Assembly (NCBI GenBank): GCA_016215605.1 | Contig: JACRJB010000024.1 | Location: forward strand, 83,512-147,511 | Origin: Rhodopseudomonas palustris | Lineage (GTDB): Bacteria > Pseudomonadota > Alphaproteobacteria > Rhizobiales > Xanthobacteraceae | DNA length: 64,000 nucleotides | Direction: 5' to 3' | Part shown: positions 39,024-49,363 of the stretch, piece by piece | Numbering within the stretch: the first letter of the stretch is position 1 | Layout of the letters: every line of letters starts with the position of its first letter | Program-made: the position numbers and the translations under genes | Notes under the pieces: model-generated | What the model was told of the DNA's origin: nothing | What the model saw: the letters and a program-made list of their open reading frames with translations, nothing else | Databases searched by the model: none

Positions 39024-40246
39024 TCGTCCTCGGCTTCCTCGCGGTCGACGGTTTTCGAGCGCGGCGGGACTTTGCCGATCGAGCCGGTCGGGCCGTTCCA
39101 GCCGCCCGATGCGTAGGGATTGCGCTGCTGCAGCCGCGCCGCGACTTCCTCGCCCGACACCGCCGCCGGCTTGCAGATGCTGCGCTGGCTCTTGCGGCGC
39201 ATCAGATCGACGTGGATGTGATCGTAGTGATAGATGTTCGAACCCGGCGCCAGCACGGTGTTGAACACCTGACAGGCTGAATTCTGCACGTCGTGCAGGA
39301 ACGCCTGCTCTTCCGGCAGGCCCTTCCAGCCGCCCTTCACGGTGATGCGGCGGCCGTCGGCCAGCACGAATCCCGCGATGTCGAGCGCGTTGCCGAAGGC
39401 GTGTTCGGAGATGTGCGCGTTCGGATTGCCGTTCATGCCGCGGCAGGAATAGGCGGAGATCTGCTTGATCTCGACCACCCGCACGCCGAACCAGCGCATC
39501 GCCGACGGCTGCACCGAGTCCGCCAGCCAGCGATCCAGCGCCGAGACGATCGGGCACGCCAGCGTCGCCGCCGGCTTCACCGCCACCGGGCCGACCGAGC
39601 CGGTGATGTTGCCCTGCGCCGGGCCGAGCCGCGGCAGCGGGCGCTCCGGCTCTTCCGTTATGCGGCCGCCGGCCGCCGGCGCGTAGTTGGGATTGCGCGA
39701 ATAGCCGGTGATGTTCTCCGCCGGCGGACGATCATTCGGCAGCGCGCCCTCCTCCGGCAGATCGATATCGCGGCCGGCCGGCGCCACGCCGGGCGGCGCC
39801 AGCGGCACCGGACCATTGCCGCCATAGGCCGCCTGCGATCCGCCATAACCGCCGGATGCGGCGGCGCCATAGCCCGGCTGCTGCGCCTGCTGATTGAGCG
39901 TGTTGCGCGCCGGCGCATAGGACGGCTGCGCGCCCGGCCAGCGCGGCTGGCTGGCGCCGCCGATCGCCGCGGGCGGCCGCAGATCGTCGGCGAAGCCGAT
40001 CGCGCCGCCTTCGCCGAGCGCCGCGACTTTCAGGGGGAATTCGGCGCCGCAGACGCCGGGGCCGGAAATCGGATCGATCCGGACCAGATCCGGAGTCTCT
40101 TTGACCGCGCCCGATTTCAGACAAGCGACCTCGGCCTCGGTCCGCCAAGGTTCGCGTTCGGCGGTCTGAAACAATCCGCGTCCGCAACCTGCAAGCGACA
40201 CAAGGACGAAGGAGCCGACGAGATACAAACGAACTCCGCGCGTCAT
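39020..40246 (-). CDS. Extensin-like C-terminal domain lipoprotein (M15-like fold)
   Basis: 408 residues. A lipoprotein signal ([12 protein letters not shown]) is followed by a low-complexity Gly/Ala/Pro/Tyr region (about residues 90-200) and a C-terminal extensin-like domain of ~170 residues. That domain has the zinc-peptidase pattern [14 protein letters not shown] and a later [10 protein letters not shown], matching His, Asp and His ligands of D,D-/L,D-carboxypeptidases of the MD clan. It may act on peptidoglycan stem peptides in the periplasm; activity is not established. Start set at ATG 40246; a TTG six codons upstream is possible. Confidence 0.85.
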   Translation of the reverse strand: MTRGVRLYLVGSFVLVSLAGCGRGLFQTAEREPWRTEAEVACLKSGAVKETPDLVRIDPISGPGVCGAEFPLKVAALGEGGAIGFADDLRPPAAIGGASQPRWPGAQPSYAPARNTLNQQAQQPGYGAAASGGYGGSQAAYGGNGPVPLAPPGVAPAGRDIDLPEEGALPNDRPPAENITGYSRNPNYAPAAGGRITEEPERPLPRLGPAQGNITGSVGPVAVKPAATLACPIVSALDRWLADSVQPSAMRWFGVRVVEIKQISAYSCRGMNGNPNAHISEHAFGNALDIAGFVLADGRRITVKGGWKGLPEEQAFLHDVQNSACQVFNTVLAPGSNIYHYDHIHVDLMRRKSQRSICKPAAVSGEEVAARLQQRNPYASGGWNGPTGSIGKVPPRSKTVDREEAEDD

Positions 40247-40318
40247 CCGCGCACAGTCGCGCAATCTGATTAAAGAGAATTGAACGGTATCGGTTTAGTG
40301 CTGCTTAACCATGCGCAA

Positions 40319-40338
40319 GCGGGGGCCGAAGCCCCCGC
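40319..40338 (-). terminator. GC hairpin downstream of the chemoreceptor gene
   Basis: A perfect 8-bp stem, GCGGGGGC and GCCCCCGC, with a CGAA loop, 29 bp past the MCP stop. The following minus-strand sequence is not U-rich, so its strength is uncertain. Confidence 0.55.
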
Positions 40339-40366
40339 GGTCGTCATCGATCTCGATGCGCAGCGA

Positions 40367-42322
40367 TCAGGCGGCGCGAACCTCGCGCAGGAAGGTCTCG
40401 ACCTGGGTCTTCAAGGTCTCGCCGGTGCGCGACAATTCACCGGCGGAATCGACCACCTGTCCGGCGGCCATGCCGGTCTCGCGCGCCGCGTCCTTGACGC
40501 CGTCGATGTTGCTCGAGACTTCGGTGGTTGACCGCGCCGCCTCGGCGACGTTGTGGGCGATCTCGCGGGTGGCGGCGCCCTGTTCGCGGACCGCGCTGGC
40601 GATCGCCGTGGCGATCTCGTTGACGCGGCCGATGATGGTGGTGATGCCTTCGATCGCCACCGCCGAACTCTGCGTCGCCGTCTGGATCGAGCCGATCTGC
40701 GAGGAGATTTCCTCGGTGGCCTTGGAGGTCTGCTCGGCCAGCGCCTTGACCTCGGCGGCGACCACGGCGAAACCGCGGCCGGCCTCTCCGGCGCGCGCCG
40801 CCTCGATCGTGGCATTGAGCGCCAGCAGATTGGTCTGCGCGGCGATGTCGCTGATCAGCGTCACCACCTCGCCGATCTTCTGCGCCGCTTCCGCCAGCCC
40901 CTTCACTTCCTGGTTGGTGCGGCCGGCCTGCTGGGCCGCTTCGCTCGCGACATGGGCCGACTGATCGACGTGCTTGCCGATCTCGTTGATCGACGCGTCG
41001 AGTTCCTCGACCGCGGCGGCGACCGCCTGCGCGTTCGAGGTCGCCTCCGACGACGCCGCCGTGGCCGCCACGATCCGCCGTTCGGATTCCTTGGCGGTGT
41101 CGGCCATCGAATCCGCGGTGCCGCGCAGTTCCGTCGCCGCAGAGCGGACCAGGTCGACCACGCCGCCGACGCTGGACTCGAACCGCGCCGCGAGTTCGAG
41201 CATCGACTGCCGTCGTTCGCTCTCGCTGGCGACGCGCTGCTGATCCTGCGCCGCGCGCAGCCGCTCGGTCTCGCCGAGGCTTTCCTTGAACACTTCGACG
41301 GTGCGGGCCATCGAGCCGACCTCGTCGCGCCGGCCGCAGCCCGGCACGTCGACCGCGAGCTGACCCTGGCTGATCGCCCGCATCGCGCCTTCCAGCGCCA
41401 CGATCGGCTTGGCCATGCCGCGGCCGAGCCACACGGCGATCGCCGCCGCCGCCAGCGCCGCGCACAGCGTGGCCAGCGCCAGCCACTGCATCGCGCTCGC
41501 CGTCAGCGCCGCATAGGCGCTGGCGTCGCGCACGATCTGCATCACCGCGACCGGCGCGCCGGAATAGTTCTTGATCTGGCCGAACGACACGCCGGTTTGC
41601 TTGCCGGCGTCCTCGCCCGTGCGGATCACCAGTTCGCCGGCCATCGCGCGGCGGACCGCTTCGGCGTCCGGCACCAGCCCCGGCATCGACGACGCGATGA
41701 CGTTGGTCTTGTCGCCGGCCGGCTGCAGAATGGCGACGTCGACGCCGAACCGCGATTTCATCCGCGCGACGAAATTCGCGCCGAACGGCGCGCCGATGTC
41801 CATCGTCCCGATCAGGCCCTTGCCGTCGACGATCGGTGAAGTTCCGAACACCGTGAGATTGTCGCGGCCGGGCTCGATGCCGCCCTCCGCCTTGGCCTTG
41901 GACAGCGCCTCGACCACCATCTTGCGGCGGCTGGAGACGTCGTCGCCGAAGGTGTCCGGCTTGTGGACGCGGACGAAAGTCACCGACGGCGGAACCTGAA
42001 TGGTGATCAGGTCGAGCCCACGCGGCGCCAGCTTGCCGTGCGCCTCTTTCAGCAGCTTGACCGTGGTGTCGCGGTCGCCGGCGCGGATCGCGTCCTTGAC
42101 CACCTGCATCGCCGCCATCGTCTCGCTGATCGCCAGCACGGTGCGGGATTCGGCCTCGATCGCGCCGGTGAGATTGGCGTAATCCGACCGAAGCTCGCGC
42201 TCGAGCGCGACGTCGATCGTCGCCTGCTGGCGCCAGAAACTGAAGCCGGCGAGGGTCGCGCATGAACCAATGGCGACCAGGGTAATCGCCACGATCATTC
42301 GCGCCGAGATCGATCTGAGCAT
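40367..42322 (-). CDS. Methyl-accepting chemotaxis protein with periplasmic Cache-type sensor
   Basis: A 651-residue chemoreceptor. TM1 ([20 protein letters not shown]), a periplasmic ligand domain of ~250 residues resembling a double/single Cache ([40 protein letters not shown]), TM2 ([20 protein letters not shown]), a HAMP domain ([20 protein letters not shown]), and a C-terminal signalling domain with the hairpin tip [20 protein letters not shown] and [20 protein letters not shown]. Start ATG 42322 with GGGGA upstream. It signals to CheA through CheW; no che genes are in this window. Confidence 0.93.
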   Translation of the reverse strand: MLRSISARMIVAITLVAIGSCATLAGFSFWRQQATIDVALERELRSDYANLTGAIEAESRTVLAISETMAAMQVVKDAIRAGDRDTTVKLLKEAHGKLAPRGLDLITIQVPPSVTFVRVHKPDTFGDDVSSRRKMVVEALSKAKAEGGIEPGRDNLTVFGTSPIVDGKGLIGTMDIGAPFGANFVARMKSRFGVDVAILQPAGDKTNVIASSMPGLVPDAEAVRRAMAGELVIRTGEDAGKQTGVSFGQIKNYSGAPVAVMQIVRDASAYAALTASAMQWLALATLCAALAAAAIAVWLGRGMAKPIVALEGAMRAISQGQLAVDVPGCGRRDEVGSMARTVEVFKESLGETERLRAAQDQQRVASESERRQSMLELAARFESSVGGVVDLVRSAATELRGTADSMADTAKESERRIVAATAASSEATSNAQAVAAAVEELDASINEIGKHVDQSAHVASEAAQQAGRTNQEVKGLAEAAQKIGEVVTLISDIAAQTNLLALNATIEAARAGEAGRGFAVVAAEVKALAEQTSKATEEISSQIGSIQTATQSSAVAIEGITTIIGRVNEIATAIASAVREQGAATREIAHNVAEAARSTTEVSSNIDGVKDAARETGMAAGQVVDSAGELSRTGETLKTQVETFLREVRAA

Positions 42323-42524
42323 CCGATTGTCCCCTGAGGCTGGCCTTGTACTGGTACTTTCAGCCACAAGTACGCGCGGATGAACAAGAAGGGGTTAATA
42401 TCGCTCACCTGGGAGAATTACGAGGTCGCCTCCGGAGGCGCCGCCGCCGGCCCGGTAAGGTTGATCGGTTAGGTTAAGGCGGCAATTTCGTTGACCGTCC
42501 CGGCCGCGATGGTCAACTGGCGGC

Positions 42525-42761
42525 ATGATCAAGGACGACGACTACGAGCTCGACTCATCCGGCAACAGGGTGCTGATCGGTCTGTCGTCGGAAGAAACCG
42601 CCGAGTTCTTCCGACTGGACGAGATCATCAGCAAGAGCGGACCGCCGCCACCCGGCAATGACGAGTGGTACGGGCCCGAGCACCGCCGCTGGCTCGAACT
42701 CTACGAAAAGCACGAATCCGCCCGCCGGCCGTTCCTGAAGAGCAGCAAGACGCGGCATTGA
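42525..42761 (+). CDS. Small hypothetical acidic protein
   Basis: 78 residues with a mixed charged, soluble composition: MIKDDDYELDSSGNRVLIGL, then SSEETAEFFRLDEIISKSG, a Pro turn (GPPPPGNDEWYGPEHRRW) and a helical basic tail. No TM or signal. ATG 42525 follows a weak GGCGG. The frame is clean with plausible codon use, and no overlapping gene competes. I do not recognise a function. Confidence 0.6.
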   Translation: MIKDDDYELDSSGNRVLIGLSSEETAEFFRLDEIISKSGPPPPGNDEWYGPEHRRWLELYEKHESARRPFLKSSKTRH

Positions 42762-42788
42762 CGGCCGCCGGGCCGCCTCGCCCGCCCC

Positions 42789-45700
42789 TCACCACGCGTA
42801 GCGCACGATGCCCTTGCCGGCGTAGCTGCGGGTGACGTCGGAGAATTCGCCCTCGAAGCTGGCGGCGACCGAGACGCCGTTCAGCCAGTTCACCTCCGCC
42901 GACACCGTGGTCAGCGCCGCGTCTCGCGCCGGCCTTGCGCCGCCGACGACGAAGCTGGCGCCGGGCAGCGCCTGGAACGTCGCCGACACCGAGCGCTCGA
43001 TGTCGAATTCATGCGCCCAGGCGGCGCGGCCGCGCAGGGTCAGCAGCGCGCCGTCGAGCGCGAACGACTTGTCGCTGCGCAGGCCGAATTCGCTGCGTGT
43101 CGAGGTCGCGGTCCGGGCGTCGTAGCCGAGCGCGAACAGGCCGTTGCCGCTCACGGTCTGCTCCGCATAGGCCGGCAGGTCGAACGCGGTGACCTGGCCG
43201 GCGGCGTAAGGCGTCAGGCCGACGCCACCGATCAGCGGCGCCACCCAGCGATGGCCGGCTTCGACCCGCGCCGAATACGCGTTGGCGTTGAAGTTGCCGC
43301 GGAACTGATTGAAGCCGCCGATGCCGACGGTGCGATCGGTGGTGATGTCCTGCCAGCCGTAAGCGGCAGCGGCGGTGAGATAGCTGGCGCCGACGCTGTG
43401 GCGGATGAAGCCGCCGACCTGCATCAGGTCGGAGCGGCCCGAACCCAGCCCATTGGCGAGGCCGAAACTGGTGGCGCCGCCGGCCATCGCAAAGCCGGCG
43501 ACGGTGGACGGCGACAGCCAGTAATCAGCGCCGGCCGCGAGACCATACAGCCGGCTGGTCGCGGTGGCGCTGCCGAGCGACGCGTTGCCGTCGGTGGTCT
43601 GCGCGCCGCCGAAGCCGGCGCCCCAACTGATCCAGCGCGCTTCGAACGACGGCCTGGTCACGGCCTTGGTGATCATCGCATGGGCGTCACGCACAGAGCC
43701 GCTGCGCGCGTCCGCGCCGCCGGCCGCATAGGCCATTGTACCCGGCGTTTGATCCACCGGCGCGCGTCCGTTGCTGAACGGATCGGTCAGCACGCCCATG
43801 AACAGGTTCATGGCGTTGAAGGTCGATTGCTGGGCCCCGGTCGGCGTCTCGCCGGCCGCAATGCTCAGTCCGGCCGGGGTCAGCGCACCGAACACGATCG
43901 GGATGCTCCCGGTGCGGGCGAAGTAATTGCTCAGCGCGTTGGCGACCTGGGTCTGGTTGCCGTTGAGGCCGCGGTTGATCGGCAGCGGCGACGGTGTGGG
44001 CGTTGGCGACGGCGTGGGCGCCGGTGTCGGCGTGAAGTCCAGCACCAGATTGAGATAGGCGTTGTTGGCGTCGTAGCCGAGGCTGGACTTGAAGCCGGAC
44101 GGCAGATTGGAGTTCACCACCGCCCCGAACGTGCCGACGATGCCGCCGGTGGCGTTGAGGATGGTGTACTGCCGCTCGACATAGCTGCCGCCGGCGAAGA
44201 TCGCGTTCACCGTCGCGCCGCCGAGGGTCGCGGCGCCGGTGACGTTGGTGCGGTCGGCACTGGTCGGCGACACCTCGACCATGTAGCTGGAGGCCGCGGT
44301 GAACACGAGGTTGCCGCTCACGTTAAGCGTGCCGATCGAATTGCCCGGCGCCAACGTGCCGCCGTTGATCGTAGTGTTGCCGACCGTGCCGGTGCCGCCG
44401 AGCGTGCCACCGGCATTGACGGTGGTGAGCGACGATGTCGCGATCGAGCCGTTGACCGAGAGCGTGCCGCCATTGACCGTGGTGGCGCCGAGATAGGTGT
44501 TGATCCCCGACAGGGTCTGGTGGCCGCCATTGAGAATGACGCCGCCAGTGACGACGCCGAAGGCGCGTTTGATGGTGCCGGCGAAATCCGACGCCGCGTT
44601 GGTGATCACCAGATTGTTGTTGTAGACTGTGACGAGGCCGCCGGTGACGCCGCGCAGCGACTTGATCGAGACGTCGCCCGGCGCAGCGCTGATATCGAGG
44701 GTAGCGCCGCTGGCCGCGACATTGACCTCGCTGGAAGCGGCGATCGCATTGCCGTCTCTGATTTCCAGCGTGGCCGACGCCGAGTTGAGTGTGGTCGGGC
44801 CGGTGTAGGTGCTGACGCCGAACAACCTCAGGTACGAATTCTGGCCGACGATCAAACCGCCGCTGCCGTCAATGACACTGTAATTGTTGGAGCCGGTGAC
44901 GAAGAGGCTGTTCTCGAGGGTCAAAGTCTTGCTGCCGAGTTGGATCACTGAGCCGGCATCGGAGGAAATTTTTGCGAACGACGCACCGGCGGTGCTCGCC
45001 GAGATATCGAGCGCCGCTCCGTTGCGGAGAAGGAGCCCTGCCCCGGACAGACTTCCGGCGCCGACCATCGCCAGTGTGCCGCCAACCACCTCGAACGGAC
45101 TGAAGGTGGAAATGGTGGTGCCGTCGCCGCTGAAGCTGAAGGTGCCGGTACTAACCTTCTTCATCCAAATCTGGCCAGCGAAATTGCCGGAAAAGCTGGT
45201 CGACGTATTGTCGCCGCCGAACGTGAAGGTGTGGCCGGAGCCGCCGTTGAAGGTGCCGGCGCCGGCCAGCGATGCCACCGTCTGCGCGGTATTGCCGAGC
45301 GCGAGCGTGGCGCCGGCGGAGATGGTCAGCGCCGAGGCGCTGCTGAGCACGTTGTCGGCTGCGGTCTGCAGCGTACCAGCCTGAATCCGCGTGGCGCCGC
45401 TGTAGGTGTTGGCGCCGGACAGGATCAGCGTGCCGGTGCCGGACTTGTTGACCACGCCGGTGCCGGAAATCACGCCGCCATAGCTCGTCGTATCGGAGCG
45501 GGTGAAGGTGAGGTTGCCGTTGTTCAGCACGTCGCCGGTGATCGAGCCGCTGGTGCCGCCGTCGCCGACGGTCAGTAAGCCGCCGGCGGCGATCGTGGTG
45601 CCGCCGCTATAGGTGTTGGCGCCGGTCAGAAACACACGGCCGTTGACCGACACCGAGCCGGCGCCGCTGACGTCGCCGGAAACCGTACCGCTGTGCAGGT

Positions 45701-46172
45701 TCATTTGGTTCGCGACCACGACCGCGGTGGCGACAAAGCCGCTGTTCAGGGTCAGAACATCCGTCGCAACGGTTCCTGTCCCCGCCATGGTGCCGGCGAT
45801 GGTGATCGCGTGGGTCGACAGCGTCACGCCGGGATTGATGCTGAACGTCCCGGTGTTCAGGAACATGTCGCCCAGCACAGCGGTATCCGCGGTCACCACC
45901 GGGTTGTTGGGCAGCGCAACGCTTATATCGAAGTTATTGCCGGCAGTTGGAGCGACGCCGCCGATCCAGTTGGCCCCATTGGAAAAGATGCTGTCGGCCG
46001 CCCCCGTCCAGGACTGCGCGTGCAGCGTGCCGGGGGCGAAAGCGACGCTCGCCAGCGCCGTGGACAGCAGCAGGCGTCGCATCCGCCGCGCCGCAGCAGG
46101 CGAAGCCCGTCCGGCATGGCGATCCGCCGCGACCGACCCACCCGGCAAAACAACTGTCCTATCGCAAACCAT
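42789..46172 (-). CDS. Type V autotransporter with autotransporter-associated repeats
   Basis: About 1127 residues. An N-terminal signal region ending in LLLSTALASVAFAPGTLHAQ; a long Gly/Ser/Thr/Asn-rich beta-helix passenger carrying several PATR repeats (TGANTYSGGTTIAAGGLL, LSGANTYSGATRIQAGTL, GVSTYTGPTTLNS, GINTYLGATTVNGGTLSVNG); a Pro/Thr linker (TPTPAPTPSPTPTPSPLP); and from about residue 850 a C-terminal beta-barrel (SWGAGFGGAQTTDGNASLGS) ending in the aromatic residue of YAW. It is secreted through the outer membrane; the passenger's activity is unknown. Start candidates are ATG 46172 (preceded by a G-rich stretch) and ATG 46082 (directly before the signal peptide); an upstream one at 46304 is unlikely. 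Confidence 0.88.
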   Translation of the reverse strand: MVCDRTVVLPGGSVAADRHAGRASPAAARRMRRLLLSTALASVAFAPGTLHAQSWTGAADSIFSNGANWIGGVAPTAGNNFDISVALPNNPVVTADTAVLGDMFLNTGTFSINPGVTLSTHAITIAGTMAGTGTVATDVLTLNSGFVATAVVVANQMNLHSGTVSGDVSGAGSVSVNGRVFLTGANTYSGGTTIAAGGLLTVGDGGTSGSITGDVLNNGNLTFTRSDTTSYGGVISGTGVVNKSGTGTLILSGANTYSGATRIQAGTLQTAADNVLSSASALTISAGATLALGNTAQTVASLAGAGTFNGGSGHTFTFGGDNTSTSFSGNFAGQIWMKKVSTGTFSFSGDGTTISTFSPFEVVGGTLAMVGAGSLSGAGLLLRNGAALDISASTAGASFAKISSDAGSVIQLGSKTLTLENSLFVTGSNNYSVIDGSGGLIVGQNSYLRLFGVSTYTGPTTLNSASATLEIRDGNAIAASSEVNVAASGATLDISAAPGDVSIKSLRGVTGGLVTVYNNNLVITNAASDFAGTIKRAFGVVTGGVILNGGHQTLSGINTYLGATTVNGGTLSVNGSIATSSLTTVNAGGTLGGTGTVGNTTINGGTLAPGNSIGTLNVSGNLVFTAASSYMVEVSPTSADRTNVTGAATLGGATVNAIFAGGSYVERQYTILNATGGIVGTFGAVVNSNLPSGFKSSLGYDANNAYLNLVLDFTPTPAPTPSPTPTPSPLPINRGLNGNQTQVANALSNYFARTGSIPIVFGALTPAGLSIAAGETPTGAQQSTFNAMNLFMGVLTDPFSNGRAPVDQTPGTMAYAAGGADARSGSVRDAHAMITKAVTRPSFEARWISWGAGFGGAQTTDGNASLGSATATSRLYGLAAGADYWLSPSTVAGFAMAGGATSFGLANGLGSGRSDLMQVGGFIRHSVGASYLTAAAAYGWQDITTDRTVGIGGFNQFRGNFNANAYSARVEAGHRWVAPLIGGVGLTPYAAGQVTAFDLPAYAEQTVSGNGLFALGYDARTATSTRSEFGLRSDKSFALDGALLTLRGRAAWAHEFDIERSVSATFQALPGASFVVGGARPARDAALTTVSAEVNWLNGVSVAASFEGEFSDVTRSYAGKGIVRYAW

Positions 46173-46511
46173 CACGCACCCCAAAGCAATGCCGTTGCGG
46201 CGCACGCGAGCGCGCCGGCCGGGTCTTGTCTTCATCGATGGCGTGAAGCTGCGGCCGCTTGCGTCGCTACGGCGCGCGAGTCCGTCCCCGCCCCCGGGGA
46301 ACACTAGGAGCGCAGCAACGGGATGAAAAATTGTGTCTTTGAATGCCGACCATAGCGCCGGTGAATGATTGCGGCCGGCCGTTTCAGCCCATCATTGCTG
46401 CGCGGCTGCGACGATTTGCCTTGGCCGACGGGCACGAGCTCATCTATCTATCAATCGCGCGAATGATTGACGGCGCGGCGTGGCGCAACGGCTTGGGCAC
46501 AGGCGGGGACG
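46173..46511. other. Divergent spacer, autotransporter / LysR gene
   Basis: 339 bp without a convincing gene. It lies between divergent genes, the usual place for a LysR-type binding site. By eye I see AT-richer DNA near 46320-46340 and 46440-46470, but no unambiguous promoter or T-N11-A box. Confidence 0.4.
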
Positions 46512-47465
46512 ATGGCGACGATCAACCTGCGGAACGTCGATCTCAATCTGCTGATCGTGTTCGACGCGGTGTATTCCACCGGCAACATCAGCCACGCCGC
46601 TCGGCAATTGGCGCTGAGCCAGCCGGCGGTCTCGAACGCGCTGACGCGGCTGCGCGAGCATTTCGACGATCCGCTGTTCGTGCGCGCCGGCCGCGGCGTC
46701 AAGCCGACGCTGCGCTCGCAGCAGATGATCGAACCGGTGCGCGAGGCGCTGCGGCTGATCCGCCAGCAATTCGACGGCGACCGCAGCCTCGATCTCGCCT
46801 CCTACAAGCGCACCTTCCGGATCGTCATCGTCGATCCGCTGGAGCCGATCCTGATGCCGCCACTGCTGCGCGAGATCACCGCGCACGCGCCGCAGGTGAC
46901 GATCGAATCCCGCCCGCCGTGGAACACCAACGTCACCGACGACATCATCGCCGGCACGCTGGATCTGGCCTGCTACACCTTTCCGGTCAGCGCGCCGGGC
47001 CTGATGTTCGAAACGATCTGCCCGTGCGACAACGTCGTGGTCGCCCGCCGCGGCCATCCCAGGATCGGCGCCACGCTCGACGCCGCGACCTTCATGGCGC
47101 TGAACCAGGTGGCGCTGATCAACGAACTGCGTGGTCACATCAATATCGATCGCGACATCACCACCCGCGGCGGCAACCGGCGGATCGCCTACATGGTCAA
47201 CAAGGTCTGGTCGATGCCGGCGGCGGTCGGCAGCAGCGACCTCGTCGCGGTGTTGCCCCGCCGCTTCGCCGAGCTGATGGCCCCGGTGTTCGGCCTGCAG
47301 ATCCACGAGTCGCCGGTGCCGATCTCGGAACAGCATTTCCACATGATCTGGCACGAGCGAAACACCGACGACCCCGGCCACAAATGGCTGCGCGACACCA
47401 TGCTGAAGGCGATGCAAGGCGATGCAGCGCCGGCCGGGCTGGTCGCGGCCGTGGCCGCGTGCTAG
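46512..47465 (+). CDS. LysR-family transcriptional regulator, NodD/LinR-like
   Basis: 317 residues. Winged HTH at residues 10-70 (NLLIVFDAVYSTGNISHAAR, LALSQPAVSNALTRLREHF, DDPLFVRAGRGVKPT), with a substrate-binding domain of the PBP2 Nod-type from about residue 95 (FRIVIVDPLEPILMPPLLRE). Start ATG 46512 has AGGCGGGG upstream; the open frame begins 15 codons earlier. Divergent from the autotransporter gene and 36 bp before a HAD hydrolase gene, so either may be a target. The ligand is unknown. Confidence 0.9.
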   Translation: MATINLRNVDLNLLIVFDAVYSTGNISHAARQLALSQPAVSNALTRLREHFDDPLFVRAGRGVKPTLRSQQMIEPVREALRLIRQQFDGDRSLDLASYKRTFRIVIVDPLEPILMPPLLREITAHAPQVTIESRPPWNTNVTDDIIAGTLDLACYTFPVSAPGLMFETICPCDNVVVARRGHPRIGATLDAATFMALNQVALINELRGHINIDRDITTRGGNRRIAYMVNKVWSMPAAVGSSDLVAVLPRRFAELMAPVFGLQIHESPVPISEQHFHMIWHERNTDDPGHKWLRDTMLKAMQGDAAPAGLVAAVAAC

Positions 47466-47501
47466 CCCTCGCTGCAATCAACAGCGGGAGGACGGAACGC
47501 G

Positions 47502-48134
47502 ATGGTCGAGGCGGTGATCTGGGATTTCGGCGGGGTGCTCACCTCCTCGCCGTTCGACGCGTTCGCGCGGTTCGAGGCCGAGCGCGGGCTGCCGATCGAC
47601 ATCATCCGCCGCACCAACGCCGCCAATCATTTCGAGAACGCCTGGGCGAAGTTCGAACGCGCCGAGGTCGATCTCGACACCTTCGATGAGCTGTTCGCGG
47701 CGGAATCCCGGGCGCTCGGCGCTGAGGTCCGCGGCAAGGACGTGCTGCCGCTGCTTTCCGGCGATCTGCGCCCCGAGATGGTCGAGGCGCTGCGCCGGGT
47801 GAAGCAGAGCTTCAAGACCGGCTGCATCACCAACAACCTGCCCGCCAATGCGATCGGCTCGGCCTCGGGCCGGACGCTGTACGTCGCCGAAGTGATGGCG
47901 CTGTTCGACCACGTCATCGAATCCGCCAAGATCGGCCTGCGCAAGCCCGATCCGAAGATCTATCGGATGATGACCGAAACGCTCGGCGTCGACCCGAACA
48001 ACTGCGTCTATCTCGACGATCTCGGCGTCAATCTGAAGCCGGCGCGCGAGATGGGCATGACCACCATCAAGGTCACCAGCGCCGATCAGGCGATCGCCGA
48101 GCTCGAAGCCGCCACCGGACTGACGCTGCGCTAG
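47502..48134 (+). CDS. HAD-superfamily hydrolase (subfamily IA, epoxide-hydrolase N-domain-like)
   Basis: 210 residues. Motif I is VIWDFGGVLTSS with nucleophile Asp8 (the DFGG form rather than DxD), motif II lies in GCITNNLPA, motif III is IGLRKPDPKIY, and motif IV is VYLDDLGVNLKPAREMGMTT. A helical cap sits between residues 15 and 90. A phosphatase or related activity is likely; the substrate is unknown. It follows the LysR gene by 36 bp, and its end overlaps the convergent acr3 gene by 4 bp. Confidence 0.88.
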   Translation: MVEAVIWDFGGVLTSSPFDAFARFEAERGLPIDIIRRTNAANHFENAWAKFERAEVDLDTFDELFAAESRALGAEVRGKDVLPLLSGDLRPEMVEALRRVKQSFKTGCITNNLPANAIGSASGRTLYVAEVMALFDHVIESAKIGLRKPDPKIYRMMTETLGVDPNNCVYLDDLGVNLKPAREMGMTTIKVTSADQAIAELEAATGLTLR

Positions 48135-49183
48135 CGCGGGCGCGGCGCGACGGGGGCGCCGGGCGCGCCCTCGTACCAGCCTTTGCTGCGGTTGACGATC
48201 GCCACCACCGTCAGCATCACCGGCACCTCGATCAGCACGCCGACCACGGTGGCGAGCGCCGCGCCGGATTCGAAGCCGAACAGGCTGATCGCCGCGGCGA
48301 CCGCAAGTTCGAAGAAGTTGCTGGCGCCGATCAGCGCCGACGGGCCGGCGACGCAATGCTGCTCGCCGCTCAGGCGATTCAGCAGATAGGCCAGCCCGGC
48401 GTTGAAATACACCTGGATCAGGATCGGCACCGCCAGCAGCGCGATCACCAGCGGCTGCTTGATGATCTGCTCGCCCTGAAAACCGAACAGCAGCACCAGC
48501 GTCGCCAGCAGCGCGACGAGCGACAGCGGCTGAAACACGCCGAGCAGCCGCTGCAGCCCCGCCTCGCCGCCGGTTGCCAGCACCTGCCGCCGCAGCAATT
48601 GCGCGATCAGCACCGGCACCACGATGTACAGCACCACCGACAGCACCAGCGTGTCCCACGGCACGGTGATCGCCGACAGCCCGAGCAGCAGGCCAACGAT
48701 CGGCGCGAAGGCGAACACCATGATGGTGTCGTTGAGCGCCACCTGGCTCAGCGTGAAATGCGGCTCGCCTTTGGTCAGGTTCGACCACACGAACACCATC
48801 GCAGTGCACGGCGCTGCGGCCAGAATGATCAGCCCGGCGATGTAGGAGTTGATCTGGTCGGCCGGCAGATAGGACCGGAACAGATAGCCGACGAACAGCC
48901 ACGCCAGCGCCGCCATCGAGAACGGCTTCACCGCCCAGTTGATGAACAGCGTCACACCGATGCCGCGCCAATGCTCGCGCACCTGCGCCAGCGCGGCGAA
49001 ATCGATCTTCACCAGCATCGGGATGATCATCAGCCAGATCAGCGCCGCCACCGGCAGATTGACGCGCGCGATCTCGGCGGCGCCGATCGCATGAAACAGC
49101 CCCGGCACGACATGGCCGAGCGCAATGCCGACCGCGATGCACAGCGCGACCCACAGCGTCAGATAGCGTTCGAAGGTGGACAT
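48131..49183 (-). CDS. acr3: Arsenite efflux permease Acr3
   Basis: Exports As(III) across the inner membrane. 350 residues and ten TM helices. Acr3 signatures: NLPVAALIWLMIIPMLVKID, FINWAVKPFSMAALAWLF, the conserved Cys in LAAAPCTAMVFVWSNLTKG (essential in characterised Acr3), and the conserved Glu in GASNFFELAVAAAI. Start ATG 49183 (MSTFERYLTLW) with GAGG upstream. Second gene after arsC in the minus-strand arsenic operon, separated from it by a palindromic repeat. Confidence 0.95.
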   Translation of the reverse strand: MSTFERYLTLWVALCIAVGIALGHVVPGLFHAIGAAEIARVNLPVAALIWLMIIPMLVKIDFAALAQVREHWRGIGVTLFINWAVKPFSMAALAWLFVGYLFRSYLPADQINSYIAGLIILAAAPCTAMVFVWSNLTKGEPHFTLSQVALNDTIMVFAFAPIVGLLLGLSAITVPWDTLVLSVVLYIVVPVLIAQLLRRQVLATGGEAGLQRLLGVFQPLSLVALLATLVLLFGFQGEQIIKQPLVIALLAVPILIQVYFNAGLAYLLNRLSGEQHCVAGPSALIGASNFFELAVAAAISLFGFESGAALATVVGVLIEVPVMLTVVAIVNRSKGWYEGAPGAPVAPRPR

Positions 49184-49235
49184 GGGGACCTCAAACAACA
49201 AACGACGTCAAACGCGAAAATCGAACTCATCTACC

Positions 49236-49352
49236 GTCATTGCGAGGAGCGAAGCGACGAAGCAATCCAGCTCCGTGCACGGCGCCTCTGGATTGCTTCG
49301 CGGAGCCTGTGCCCGGACGGCGCAAAGCGCCGATCCGGGTGCTCGCAACGAC
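49236..49352. repeat. Palindromic repeat 'GTCATTGCGAG', copy 2
   Basis: GTCATTGCGAGGAGCGAAGC at the left and GTGCTCGCAACGAC at the right, with internal GCAATCCAG and CTGGATTGCTTCG. It fills the acr3-arsC spacer. Confidence 0.85.
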
Positions 49353-49363
49353 GGAGCAACGCA

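Noticed and set aside
43011..44951. A 646-codon plus-strand frame inside the autotransporter region
   Set aside because: Antisense shadow of the repetitive passenger, with no signal or domain.
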